NCBI RefSeq assembly: GCF_029784135.1
Contig: NC_073745.1
Location: 55,278,205-55,342,204 of the forward strand
Origin: Toxorhynchites rutilus septentrionalis
Lineage: Eukaryota; Arthropoda; Insecta; Diptera; Culicidae
Direction: 5' to 3'
DNA length: 64,000 nt
A model generated the notes under the pieces. The model was not told the origin of the DNA. It was given only the letters and a program-made list of their open reading frames with translations, and did not search any database. Position numbers and translations under genes: made by a program. This document shows, piece by piece, positions 1-11,425 of the stretch. Position 1 is the stretch's first letter; each line of letters starts with the position of its first letter.

Positions 1-23
1 TAAAGGTCCCGCGTGAGGGCGCC
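1..23 (-). other. primer-binding-site region of a minus-strand LTR retrotransposon
   Basis: Read on the - strand, the LTR at 24-296 is followed directly by GGCGCCCTCACGCGGGACC. This is where a gypsy-type element carries the tRNA primer-binding site. The rest of that element (gag-pol) would lie to the left, outside the window. The tRNA was not identified. Confidence 0.5.
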
Positions 24-296
24 AGTTACAATTCCAGCTGGTGGAGTTTCTTTTTAAAAAAGGGAATCACACCTGCTGTCAAGGGAGTCTAAATCAGAAC
101 TGACTTTATTTGTTGCTCGAAATGAATTTACAATAAAATGCTTATTCTACAAAAACCTACACCTGGCGACAAGTCGATCGGACGATCGACTGCGCTTGCC
201 TAACTCAGCACTAAATGTGTACTTTGGTGCACTCGTGCGATGAGTTAATCGGGTCAGCAATATTATTTTTGGTGCCATGTGTATCTGCGTGTAACT
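24..296 (-). mobile_element. 5' LTR of a gypsy-type retrotransposon inserted into an older gypsy pol gene
   Basis: On the - strand the segment starts AGTTAC and ends GTAACT, a terminal inverted repeat of the kind seen in gypsy/errantivirus LTRs. It holds an AATAAA signal on the - strand (about 105-111) and is followed by a primer-binding-site-like sequence at 1-23. At 273 bp it is short but within the family range. On its other side the open pol frame of a + strand element begins at once, so this LTR marks an insertion into that element. The 4-bp target duplication cannot be checked because the partner end is outside the window. Confidence 0.65.
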
Positions 297-1554
297 TTCA
301 TCCTACATTCCGAGTACAGAAGCTCCAATCAATGTTTTTAAGAATCAGTTAATTTTCAAAATTGGAAATACTCCCTCATATGAATTAATTATACCATTTG
401 AAAAATACAAAAGACATAAATTCACAGAACCTCAATTTTCAAAGGAGTTTTTAACTAGGAAACTACAACAATTTTTAATCCCTGGCATTCTCAATGGGAT
501 ATTGACAGATGAACCAGTTATGGCTATTATCCAAGAGATTTATAAAGAACATTACAATCCAAAACTAGTTAGAGCTAGATTTTCACAAATTCAAGTTGAA
601 GATTTAAATGACGAAGAAGATCAATTAGAAAAAGTTATAAAAATTCATGAATTTGCTCATAGGAATGCGAATGAAAATTCATTACAAATGATAAAAAAAT
701 ATTATTTCCCTGGAATGAAGAAAATGATAAGGCAATATGTTTCGACATGTGAAATTTGCAAAACCGAGAAATATGCCAGAAATCCTCAAAAATTTATACC
801 CGTCAAAACTCCTGTACCAACATATCCCGCTGAAATAGTTCATATCGACATATTTATGTACAACCAAAACTTCTTGTTTATATCATCATTAGACAAATTT
901 TCCAAATTCCTCAAAATAAGACCTATAAAATCAAAATCTATAGTTAATGTAAAAGAGGTTCTAATGCAATTGATATATGACTGGGACGTTCCAGCTAATA
1001 TAGTAATTGACAACGAAAGTGCGTTTGTGTCTAATACAATAGAACAACAAATTAAAAATCTCGGAATTACAATTTTCAAGACACCTGTCCACAGGTCTGA
1101 AACGAATGGTCAGGTTGAACGCTGCCATTCGACAATTAGAGAAATTGCAAGATGCATACGACATGAACATACAGATATTTCAATCAATGATTTAATGCAA
1201 CTGACCGCACATAGGTATAATAATTCAGTTCATTCAGTAATAGAAGACACACCTCGAAATGTATACCAAGCTATTAATGTTAACGCACTTCCAAGAGAAG
1301 ATTTCCTTAAAGCAAGAGAAAAGAATTTGGAAAGGATTCAAAACATACACAAAAATAATGCAGAAAAAATACCAGAGAAACATTATAGAAGTTACACTCC
1401 AAACTCAACAGCCTTTGAAAAGACATATGATATTTCAAAACGCAAAAGTAGATACAAAAAAATCACAATCAGAGAAGATCATAATACGTATGTTATTGAT
1501 ACACAAGGAAGAAAAATTCATAAAACAAACTTAAGAATCAATCCAAATCTTTAA
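297..1554 (+). pseudogene. pol: gypsy/errantivirus pol, 3' part (RNase H end plus integrase)
   Basis: The reading frame is open from about 297, upstream of the first ATG at 502, to the stop at 1552-1554. The segment before the ATG resembles the connection after RNase H in gypsy-type Pol. Next comes an HHCC zinc-binding region (His residues in HEFAHRNANENS, then CEIC), then the integrase core. In the core HIDIF supplies the first Asp, VIDNESAF the second, and the Glu lies in SETNGQVERCHS, giving a D,D35E-like arrangement. Protease and reverse transcriptase are missing because another LTR element cut the gene at 296/297. The visible frame has no internal stop, so the copy is fairly young. It encodes the enzyme that inserts the element's cDNA into chromosomes. 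Confidence 0.85.
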
Positions 1555-1566
1555 TTCCATTTTCAG

Positions 1567-3136
1567 ATTGGCCCTGTTCGTGTCAGTAGCACGATCACAC
1601 CTCCAGATTCATGACTTAACAAATAATCCGCTTGCCATTATACCATTAGGTGTGGCTAAATTAAAAACAGGCTATGTGAGAATAATGCATCCTATAAACA
1701 TAGATCAAATTGGAACTACTATTGAAAAAGTCAATCACGAAATACAGAATAATCCTTTTGTAAACCCATTATATAAATTAATAGAAATAAAAAATTATAA
1801 ATTAAAATAAACGTATCTTAAGCTGAAACCGCTCAGAAGACACCGGAGATGGGATACCGTAGGAACCATTTGGAAGTGGATCGCCGGGAATCCCGATGCT
1901 GATGACCTTCGTTTGATAAACTCTTCACTGAATTCCTTCATTCATCAGAACAACAAACAAATTCTAATCAACGAGAAAATTGGGAATCGTTTACTCGAAA
2001 TATCGAATATCTCAAACCAAGTACTAACTCTTGAGTCGGAAAGACTGAAAAACCACTCTATGGAGATAAATCAACTGATTATTCCCTCGAATTTGGATTC
2101 GCTCCAAAGTCAAATAGAAACGATTGAAGAAGCAGTTTTATTAGCAAAGCATGGCATTCCTAGTAGTAAACTGTTATCAGTTCAAGACTTCAACTCGATT
2201 GCTGCATTTTTGGATCATCAAGACATACATGTTTCTTCCTTCGAACACCTCTTGTCGCAATCAAAGTCACAAGTTGCGATCAACAATACGCATATTATAT
2301 ATATCTTAAAGGTTCCTCATGTATCATCAGTCACATTCGATTACAGTTACGTTGACTCTGTTATCAAAAACCAGAAACGAATAACTATCAAACAGAACCA
2401 TATTCTAAGAAATGCTACACATATTTATGCATTAAAACAACCATGTGAGGAACAAGGACAATATTTTATTTGTGACAGCACCAATCTAGAATCTACTACA
2501 CCCTGCATTGACCAGCTAATCAAAGGAAGACATTCTACCTGCATATACGAAAAGGTTTATTCAAAAGGACTCATCCAACGAATCAACAACGAGGTTATCT
2601 TTATCAATGACGCTTCAATAGAAATTTCCTCAAACTGTAGCAATTCGAATCAATTTCTTAATGGATCATTTTTGGTACAATTCGATAGCTGTAACCTTCG
2701 TATCAATGGAGAGCTCTACACCAACTTTGAAGTCACAGTTCCAGGTAAAATTTACCAACCTACAACAGGATTGCTGGTCCATGAAATTAGTACCATCGAT
2801 CAACCACCAGTGGAATATCTTCAAAACTTAACTCTGGAACAGCGAGATAAATTAGAAACTCTTCATCTACAGAACAACTCTTTGAAATGGAAACTTCATA
2901 TTTTTGGATCGTTTGGAATTACATCGGTAATTATGTTTGCCATTGCCATTGTTGCTTTCTGCTATCATTTCAGAAAAACAAACACCAATGTTCAACTAAG
3001 TATAACGAAATCTGAAAAAGTCAGCGATGAAATTATTTTGTCAGAAATAAAGCAACCTGAGGAATTATCAGAGGAAAGGAAACGAGAGATCGAGACATTC
3101 CTCAACACACCAACACAACTTCGGTCATTACGTTGA
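1567..3136 (+). pseudogene. env: errantivirus envelope glycoprotein, interrupted
   Basis: The frame starts just after a splice-acceptor-like ATTTTCAG (1559-1566), 12 bases past pol. This fits env expression from a spliced RNA, as is known for errantiviruses. No ATG is needed at that point. A basic cluster that looks like a furin-type cleavage site lies near 1835-1850, followed by a fusion-peptide-like segment with the GTIWKWIAG-type signature. A long ectodomain with paired cysteines follows, then one membrane segment (about 2905-2970) and a cytoplasmic tail. The copy is broken: TAA at 1808-1810 stops the frame between surface and fusion subunits. The terminal stop at 3134-3136 is created by the junction with the TIR element inserted at 3136. 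A short continuation of the frame reappears after 4223. Confidence 0.75.
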
Positions 3137-4223
3137 AAAACAGGAAGTGGGTTATATCTATGGTATAACCGCAAGGGTGACGTAGGACTATCGTTGATTT
3201 AGAGATCATTTGTATGAAGTTGAATCTGAATTCATTCTGAATGAATGAATATTTGGAGAACTTCGAAAACGAGAGCGTTACGTTGGAGGCACAAAGTTTT
3301 ATGCATCCAATATTGGATACGGAAATATCCTACTGATGGGGAAGAACAATCTTCAGAAGCTATCCTGTTGATTGCGATTGATTGAAAAATCACAAAACCT
3401 AATGTATTTGGTCACAGTGTTACATGGATAGAAAACATTAAAATAAACTCTTTCATATGAATGTAATTTTAAATTCCCAGAGGAACTGGCAGATTATTTT
3501 CAGTAACGATTAGATATTTCCACATTTTCCTCGATACTGGAAGCCCACCAGTGGTTAATGCTAACTCGATAACCATCTGTTAATAGCACTTGATTGAAAC
3601 ATATTTGGTCACAGTGTTACATGGATAGAAAACATTCAAATAAACTCTTTCACATGAATGTATTTTTAAATTCCTAGAGGAACTGGCAGATTATTTTCCG
3701 GATCTTTCTCGATCCAAACGGAAAGAATTCCGTGCGTGTATGTGTGTGTGTGTAGCGGCTGCTTCGAGATCTTCCCGGGGAACCGTTTGTAGCATCACTC
3801 TCCTCCTGATGGATTCCCTTCTGGCCTAAGGTGCACAAACAGGCTCTTGGTGACACCGTTCATCCGCGCTTTCATGATAAATGAAGAGCTTCACCACAAC
3901 AGCGACAACATGCTCCAATCGCTGTTCAATTAGAACTGAGTGGATTTCCGAGCGGCGCTCGCTTATATACCGATTGGTGATTTCAATAGCCTATTTTGAA
4001 AGCAAATTTAAGACTATTGAAACAAGTTTTTGGATCAGAAAGTAACAAGTATAGAACGCGTAGACATTTTATCTTTCGAATGAAGTGTTTATCATACCAT
4101 TTCGTTCAGTTGTTTAGGAGCTATTAACACTCAAAATCTCGGTCTCCGGCGTAACGCTTTCGTTTTCGAAACTTTGATTTTACACCTCGGTATAGAAATG
4201 AAAGACGTAGTCCTACGTCAAAA
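3136..4223 (+). mobile_element. TIR element, GACGTAG family, copy 1
   Basis: The left end is AAAAACAGGAAGTGGGTTAT followed by ATAACCGCAAGGGTGACG. The right end is the reverse of TTTTGACGTAGGACTACGTC. Sub-terminal pieces related to TCGAAAACGAGAGCGTTACG occur in inverted orientation near both ends (about 3265 and 4150). The interior has a direct duplication: a stretch with AACATTAAAATAAACTCTTTC and GAGGAACTGGCAGATTATTTT occurs at 3430-3505 and again at 3630-3700. It also holds a promoter-like block on the - strand (about 3925-3975). No transposase was found, so it is non-autonomous. It sits exactly in the end of errantivirus env. A second copy is at 14414-15736. Confidence 0.6.
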
Positions 4224-4254
4224 CTTCGAGGACAAAGTAATTCGAAAGGGGAAG
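4224..4254 (+). other. errantivirus env tail and polypurine tract
   Basis: Directly after the TIR element the errantivirus resumes. A few codons continue the env frame and end at a stop inside the LTR start. They overlap a purine run GAAAGGGGAAG (4244-4254) that has the position and make-up of a polypurine tract, the primer site for plus-strand DNA synthesis. Confidence 0.55.
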
Positions 4255-4550
4255 AGTTAGCACCAGACGTAGCGATAAAATTATGCGAGTCGATATAAAC
4301 AACGATTTTGCTAGCGGACGATCGGTCAGCATAAATACCATCCGATCCCGAATGCGCACTCAGCGAAGATAGCGGTTTATAAACATCAGCCACCCAGGTC
4401 GCAGGCTAACGAGATGGTGGTCCGTCAAAATTTTAGAATTTTAAAGATCGACGACTTACGACTCACATAAAAGCATGAACGATTAACGATATTCAGATCT
4501 CAGGATGTATTTTTTAAAATTTTGAAATGATTCTTTGAAACACCAATTTT
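4255..4550 (+). mobile_element. 3' LTR of the errantivirus (right end uncertain)
   Basis: It begins AGTTAGCACCAGACG right after the polypurine tract, matching the AGTTA start usual for this group. It differs from the LTR at 24-296, so the two elements are different families. TATA-like boxes occur (TATAAAC near 4380). The right boundary is not clear, because the 5' LTR for comparison is outside the window and another repeat starts at 4561. Confidence 0.5.
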
Positions 4551-4560
4551 TGTGGTCACA

Positions 4561-6160
4561 TTTTTGACGTAGAACTACGTCTTTCATTAAGGCTGCCAAA
4601 TCAGAAAATAAGTCACGTTTTTATGAAATAAAGTTAACGTTACTAACTATTTTTGCCGTGAATGGATTCTGGCGATTTACATACCAAACGAATCGGAAAT
4701 TCCCTAAGATTTGTTTGATATGTTATACATTACAATCCCATAGTCTGTATATGGTTTAAATTGATGAAAATTGGAAGCACTCCCATTTCCTCATACATTT
4801 GTTCTGTTCATTTGTGTGCTTTCCCCAACAGAGCTGTATAATAGCGAATAACTTATCGACGAGCAACGAAGGGGTAATCGTAAGATGTAAAATCTCTGTG
4901 AACAAATGGGGAAGAAGAAGAACGAAAGGGAATATTTGCCTAGAGTATAAACAGTGCATCTTGCTGAGGCAAACTTCATTCTTCGTGAGGAAATCGACTG
5001 AACAACATCTGGGCGTTGCTGGGCGAGCTTGACGACGAGGGATCGAATGATTTTCTCAAGGCAATGGGGGTGAAGGAGTAATATGAGGAAAGAGTAGAGT
5101 TTTCCAAGGGCCTTTTTGAAGGCTAGAGACGAATGAACTGAAGAAGTTTAAAGTCTCTTTAATTCAACAAGGAAATGAAGGAAAGGCAAATATTCAGTAT
5201 CGTTTCAGATATGAAACAATGAACATCGCTTGTTCTTCCTTGTTTTGCGCCATCACGTCTTCGTTTCGGACTGAGCTGTGGACGAGACCAAATTACTCAC
5301 TCGCTGATGTCTCTGGCATTGCAATCATTGCATCAAATTGACGCCATTGCATTAAGGTTCTGAGATACAAAATTGTGCGGGGAATCATCAAGCTAGGCTA
5401 TCGTCAGCTCACCAAGAAAATAAATGTCTGGAATGTTGCCAGTGATTTGGTTTCGCATGACGGTAGGAAAACTCTCTCCACAAAGGAGCTACGTTGAAAC
5501 CCCTTTTGTAATGATAAATATAAACAAGGAGGGGAGATATCGAGAGGGAATTATTTACGTTAGGGTATTAGTAATGAATCTCTACTGAGACAAATATTCA
5601 ACCATTTACCAAGCAGTTAACGTTGTTTGTTTTCTGTCATCATAAGTGCTTCGTTGGTGCCTTTGACATTGCATCAATGCATTGAACTGACTCTATGGTC
5701 AGCAGGTGTTAAGGTTGTGCACCAAAAAAATATTCGGGGAATAGCAAGTTATTCAATAAGTTATAATAAGTCATAATTTATTTGGGTTCGTGTGCAGATA
5801 GCGTTTATTTCGCTTATTTAGTCACCAAGAAAGTAAATGTCGTTCTGAAATTTTGTATGTGATTTGGTTTCGCTTGCCAGTAGCAAAACTTTCTCCACTA
5901 AGGATGACAGCTGCGCTTATCTCGAGCATGTATTGTTCTGCGAGCACAAGAATGAATCATCAAACAATTATCGTCAAATAATTCTACAATAAAATAACAT
6001 TTCAGGGCCACCAAACTGATAGAATGGTTATTTCAAAATTTTCGTAGCATTATACAATGATATCCGTTGTTATAAACAAGCGACTTGAATTAAACTACAG
6101 CGTAGTTCTACGTCAACAATGCGGTCGTGTCTTGAACACAACCTCCTATTTTTTTCTAAA
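4561..6160 (-). mobile_element. TIR element, GACGTAG family, second subfamily, copy 1
   Basis: The left edge TTTTTGACGTAGAACTACGT has the same end as the 3136 and 14414 elements. The right edge (about 6085-6160, reversed) is a degenerate form of their other end, with CCGCATTGTTGACGTAG. The interior differs from those two copies. It starts with CTTTCATTAAGG and TGCCAAATCAG and recurs in part at 13132-13712 and 58134-59600. Internal segments are themselves repeated: an ACCAAGAAA.TAAATGTC stretch with GATTTGGTTTCGC is at 5410-5455 and again at 5825-5875. No coding region was recognised. Confidence 0.5.
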
Positions 6161-6854
6161 AACTCGTCCGAGTAGTTCAAAAGTTAAAAAAATCGAAAAT
6201 GGACGTAACAGCAATCAGCCGATTTTACGGTCCACCATAATTCTGAATGTATAATTTATAGTTCAGATAGAAAATTATACCGAAAATACTTACTATATAA
6301 AATACTACCTTTATTTTTTCCGAAAAAAAAATAAATATACGATATACGAACAAAAATTAATTTTGAAAAAAAACGTTTTACTCACAAAGCAGTTTCTTTT
6401 CAATAATCCTCGTCACTTTTATCTTTTATTTTATCCGCTTTTCCGATTATCCTGTTTCTCCAATTTTTTCCTAAATTTTCCAACTCTGCTTTGCACCAAA
6501 TCTAGATACAATTGCATTTGAAACATTTTTTTCTCTTTCGTTTCAGGTTCTTCCGGCCTTTGGATATTTACTTACAGACGAAGCACCTATTTCACACTTT
6601 GTTCATATAACTTTGAGTTTTATAAATATTTACTTTAAATTCACCTACAAATCTTTGATTTTAATAAACTATTTTTTTTAATTCCTGCACCTTCTCACTA
6701 ATGCTTTTCCAGAGTAAACAAACCTTTTCTGTCAAACGCTGACTGTTTGTTTTCATCCCCGGTACTGAAAATTACCTGTTACATTATTCAGCTCAGCCAT
6801 GTTGACATCTTTCATAAATACAGAAACGATTCACGATATATTATGTTTTAGATT
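6161..6854. other. AT-rich stretch, nothing recognised
   Basis: No convincing reading frame, RNA gene or repeat end was seen. Homopolymer A and T runs are common. Confidence 0.4.
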
Positions 6855-8762
6855 ATTCGATCTTTCCGTCTTTTCGATACTTCGTCATTTCATTTTCAAC
6901 TTTAATTTTTTCCGTTATTTCATCTTTTTGGCTTTTTGCCATTTCGCTTTTTTGTTACTTCGTCCTTTCGTCCTTTCATCTTCTCCTTTATTTTGCGACT
7001 TCAAATATTTTCGTTATTTCGTCTTTTTACCTTTCTTGTTTTTTGCCATTTCGTCTTCTCGTCTTCTCAAGTTTCGGTTTCTCGTTTTCTCTTCTTCTCG
7101 TTTTTCGCCTATTCATCTTTTCGCTTTTTTGTCTCTCTCGTCTTTTGCCATTTTGTCTTTTCATTTTTTTGTCTTTTCGTTACTTCGCCTTTTCGTCCAT
7201 TCGTATATTTGTCCATTCTGCTCTTTATCTATTTATCCTTTCGTCTATTCGTCTGTTGTTTTTTCTCTTCTTTAAATCTAAAATTTAATTCCATTTTTAC
7301 CATTTACAATTCTGAAATTCTTGTTCTCCAAGTTTGACAATTTTTGTTTGCATTAACGAAATTTGTTAATAAGAGACGAAAAGCTTAACCTAATTTAACC
7401 TACCTTAACCTAATCTAAACGCGTAGACGTCTGTTCGTCTATTCGTATTTTCGTCGTCGTCTTTTTGTCTGTCTTTTCGTCATTTTCTCTTTTCGCCTTT
7501 TTGTCTTTTCTTTTTTTCGTCTATTCGTTCTTTCGTCCATTCGTCGTATATTCGTCTTTTCGTTTATTCGTTTTTACGTTTATTCATCTTTTCGTTTATT
7601 CGTCTTTTCGTCTTATATTCTTTTCACTTTTTCGTTTTTTCGTCATTTTGTCTATGCTAAATTTATATGTCTATTCGTGTATTCGTTTTTTCGATTTTCA
7701 CCATTACGTCTTTATGTCTTTTCGTCTTATCGTCTTTTTGCCATTTCGCCTCTCCACCTTTTCGCCTTTTCGCCTTTAAATTTTTTTGTCTTTTCGTCTA
7801 TTCATCTATTCCTTTATCTCTTTTCGTCGACTCGACTATTCGTCTGTTCATCTATTCGTCTGTTCGTTCTCGTATTTTCGTTGTTTTGTTTATAAGTCTT
7901 TTTTTTGTTTTTCGTCTTTTCTTCATTTCGTCGTTTCATCATTTCGTCTTTCTGTTTTTTGTCTTTTCGTCTGATCCTCTTTTCGTCTACTATCTATCCG
8001 TTTTTATGTCTGTTCGTCTTTTCTTCTTGGTTCATTCATCTTTTTGTTTATTCTTCTTTTCGTCTTTTAATATTATCATTTTTTCTACTTTCCGTCTGTT
8101 TTGTCTATTCGTATATTCGTCTTTTAATATTATCGTTTATTTGTTTTTCCGTCTATTTTGTCTATTCCTCTGTTCATCTATTCGTCTTTTTTGTTTTTTT
8201 TTCTTTTTCGTCTTTTCGTCCTTTCGCCCTCTCGTCCTTTCGTCCTTACACCTTTTCGTCTATTCATTTTTTCGTTTATTCGTACATTCGTTTATTCGTC
8301 TGTTCATCTTTTCGTTCAATTCGTACCTTCGTGTATTCGCCTTTTCTTCTATTCGTCTATTCGTCTTTTAATATTATCTTTTATTCGTCTTTCCGTCTGT
8401 TTAAAGTGTATCGTTTCGTTTTTCCGTCTTCGTTTTTTCTGTCTTTTCGTTTCCGTCTTCGTCCTTTCGTCTTTTAGTCTTTTTGTCTTTTCGTCTATTC
8501 GTCTTTTCATCTTTTCGCTCATTCGTACTTTCATTTATTCATCTTTTATTACTTTTATTTATTTCGTCTATTCGTCTTCGTTTTTTTTGTCTTTTCGTTT
8601 CCGTCTTCGTCCTTTCGTCTTCTAGTCTTTTTGTCTTTTTGTTTTTCGTCTATTCATCTTTTCATCTTCTCGCTTATTCGTACTTCCATTTATTCGTTTT
8701 TTCATCTTTTTGTCTTTTCTTCTATTCGTCTATTCGTCTTATCATTTATTCGTATCTTTGAG
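6855..8762 (+). repeat. degenerate TTCGTC / TTTTCGTC minisatellite-like tract
   Basis: About 1.9 kb is built from short blocks such as TTCGTC, TTTTCGTC, TATTCGTC and ATTTCGTC with continual small changes, broken near 7270-7435 by ordinary AT-rich DNA. The + strand is extremely pyrimidine-rich (T and C, with G almost only in the CG of the motif). The unit rarely makes a stop, so many overlapping open frames exist in all three + frames. They read as Phe/Ser/Leu/Arg-rich strings and are not proteins. No clear higher-order unit could be fixed by eye. Confidence 0.8.
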
Positions 8763-9168
8763 TTCCCGTATTTTTTGTATAGTTTTCATATTTTGATATT
8801 TTTGTATTACTGTATTTGTTTTTATTGCTCTTGTGTATTTGTGTTTTATATTTCTCGAATTTCATGTACTTCTTTAATTTTTGCTTTTCTTGTATTTTCT
8901 ATATTTGCCGTAGTTGTTATATTTGATTTGTTTTTAAATTCGAGTTATGAATTTTGGAACTCTGTACTTCAGCTTAAGGGTTTTAGATTTGTTGGTATTT
9001 CAGATTTAAAGATGAAGTAAATGATTTTTTAAATTTGAAAATTGCTTTTGAGTAATAAAAAAGGGTGAAATTCAAAACGATCTTATAACAACTGGACAGT
9101 AAAATTTATTCAAGTCTCAATAGGCTAAACAATTTTATCGAACTGAATTGGTGTTCAATAAATGCTAG
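8763..9168. other. AT-rich stretch, nothing recognised
   Basis: Flank of the TTCGTC tract. It keeps a T-rich + strand until about 8930 and then becomes ordinary AT-rich DNA. No feature was supported. Confidence 0.35.
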
Positions 9169-9172
9169 TTAA

Positions 9173-9442
9173 CACGTTGAGCCCCGTGTCGGTCTCTAGA
9201 GACTGACATTGAACTTGTCGTAAGAAGAACGTTGATCAATGAGACTGACAGTTACAAAATAAGGAAATATAAAACAAATGGTTTGTTTTCGGATGTTTTA
9301 CGATATGTGATTACTTTCGAGTCGAATTTTCTCCCTTTACGATGAATATCTTTGTGAGCGGGGACCGACACTGATATTGTGAAAATGGTCTAGGTGCGGG
9401 CTAAATGAAAAGCGTAGCAAGAACAATTCGGGGCTCATCGTG
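9173..9442. mobile_element. small piggyBac-like MITE
   Basis: TIRs CACGTTGAGCCCCG on the left and CACGATGAGCCCCG on the right (reversed) flank about 270 bp. The outer bases are TTAA on the left (9169-9172) and TTGA on the right (9443-9446), which fits a TTAA target duplication with one later change. An internal inverted GTCGGTC.CTAGAGAC motif is present. No coding capacity. Confidence 0.5.
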
Positions 9443-9556
9443 TTGAAGTAGTAAATAATATAACAAAACATTCGAAGTAAATCACATTTGAGGTATTTAA
9501 AAAAATATATCAAACTGCATTGATTCTAAAATCGTATGTAATCGAATCATATATTA

Positions 9557-10803
9557 GGTGTACCGGTAAGTTTCTTCGGTTTTACAACAGGTGACGTAAC
9601 TTGATTATTATTCTAGTGAATCAAATTTCCAGACATTCGTTGGAAAGCTACTGTCATTGTGCGTCTTTTTCAGTATATGTCAAAAAGTTGAAGCGTAACC
9701 AACATAGTTTTTTGCCACTTCGAATATGTCGAACTTCGTACCAACGAGATTGTTTTTGCGGGGTTACTTCATTACTTCATTACATCAATATGATAAAAAA
9801 GCTATTACTTCAATATGAAGAAATCATCGCATTTTGGTGTCAGGTTTGCACGGTTTAAAAGTGGTAATTTTGATAAGGAAGACGAAGAACCTTCCGGACC
9901 GCCAAAAAAGTTAGAAGATGAAGGATTGGAGGCTTTACTCGATCAAGATCCGTCACAAACGCAACAAGAACTACAGATACACTTGGAGTAGCTCAGCAAA
10001 CCATATCCAATCGTTTGAAAGCAATGGGAATGGTCCGAAAGATAGCACATTGGGTGCCGAATGAATTGAAGCCACGAGACGTCGAACGCCGTTTTTTCAC
10101 GTGTGAACAACTGCTCCAACGACATAAAAGAAAGGTTTTTTTTGCATCGAATCGTTAATGGTGATGAAAAGTGGGTCCATTACGACAATCCTAGACGTCG
10201 GGCAACGTATGGATACCCCGGCCATGCATCAACATCGACGGCCGCGCGTAATATTCACGACCAGAAGGTTATGCTGTCTATTTGGTGGGACCAGTTGGGT
10301 GCAGTGTACTATGAGCTAGTAAAACCAGATGAAACTGGGGACCTCTACCGACGACAATTGATGCGTTTGATCCGTGCACTGAAGGAAAAACGGCCACAAT
10401 ACGTGCAAAGACACGATAAAGTTATTTTGCAGCACGACAATGCTCGGGCGCATGTCACGAAACCGGTCAAAACATACTTGGAAACGCTGAAATGGGAGGT
10501 CCTATCCCAACCGCCGTGTTCTCCAGACATTGTTCCGTCCGACTACTACCTTTTTCGACCGATCCAACATGGACTGGTTGACCAGCACTTCTCCAATTTT
10601 GATGAAGTCAAAAATTTGAATCTATTCGTGGTTAGCCGACAAACCGGCCGATTATTTCCGCAAAAAGTTCCGTGAATTGCCAGAAAGATGGGAAAAAGTT
10701 GTGACTAGCGACGGGCAATACTTCGAATATCAAATTTGTAACCATTTTCGCAGAATAAAGCATTAATTTTTGAAAAAAAAACCAAGAAAACTACCGGTAC
10801 TCC
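9557..10803 (+). mobile_element. mariner element (DD34D), 1.25 kb
   Basis: Inverted terminal repeats of about 28 bp carry GTACCGGTA near the ends (9557-9585 and 10776-10803). TA dinucleotides flank both ends, as expected for the Tc1/mariner superfamily. The length is typical of a full mariner, and it carries a decayed transposase. Confidence 0.8.
9818..10766 (+). pseudogene. mariner transposase (DD34D), frameshifted
   Basis: The longest intact piece is 10103-10675. The VNGDEKWVHYDN block gives the first catalytic Asp and ILQHDNARAH the second. SPDIVPSDYYLF gives the third, 34 residues after the second, hence DD34D. The N-terminal DNA-binding part (9818-10100) is readable only by switching frames. 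The C-terminal end (ELPERWEKVVTSDGQYF, then a stop at 10764-10766) follows another frameshift near 10615. It would cut and paste the element at TA sites, but this copy cannot encode a working enzyme. Confidence 0.8.
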
Positions 10804-11015
10804 TATATATGTCCTAAATACTCCTATTATAATGGAGTCTCTATATACTCGATTCTGACCTGTATATGAATTTGATTCCAGATGCGGATTGGCCCATGAT
10901 AAATTTGCAGAGCCTTTTATTAGAACAGTTTTTCGAGCAATGACTTATCACACCCCAAGAATAAAAATAATTTCTCACCGACCTAGAAAATTTCAAAATG
11001 TTCAATTGAAGAATA

Positions 11016-11423
11016 CAGAGTAACTTCGATATAACGTACATTTTATTTTCAAAATTGTACGTCATAGCGAAGCATAATAAAGAACTCAGAAACGTAGCTT
11101 ATATTACTTTGTTGTGTTGCTATTTGAGTAAGGTTAATGAATAAATTCAACTAGAAGTTGAAGCCAACCTTTCTCCCTTCGTACTGTTGATTAAAACTTG
11201 ATTCATTTAGAATTCGTAATCACAAAACAGTTGTACTTCGGGATTGATTAAAAGTAAAAATCAAGCTTTATCAAAATACAGATAATTGATTGTTCTTTCA
11301 GAAAAACAATATTCAAAAAATTATTCCTTTGGACTTTGAAAATATGTACGTTATATCGAGGTAAAATGTACGTTATATCGAGGGTACGTTATAACGAGGG
11401 TACGTTATATCGAAGTTTCCCTG
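11016..11423. mobile_element. pogo/Tigger-like MITE
   Basis: The ends read CAGAGTAACTTCGATATAACG (left) and CAGGGAAACTTCGATATAACG (right, reversed), with TA on both sides (11014-11015 and 11424-11425). CAG plus CGATATAACG ends are characteristic of pogo/Tigger relatives. The right end carries three further diverged copies of the ACGTTATATCGAGG motif. About 400 bp, non-coding. Confidence 0.65.
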
Positions 11424-11425
11424 TA

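Noticed and set aside
7380..7425. CCTAA units resembling the arthropod telomere repeat
   Set aside because: Only three spaced, imperfect units in ordinary DNA; dipterans lack TTAGG telomeres.
6799..8761. Many overlapping open frames rich in Phe, Ser and Leu, looking like membrane proteins
   Set aside because: They arise from the TTCGTC-type repeat, which lacks stops in all + frames. No start context, splice sites or domain supports them.
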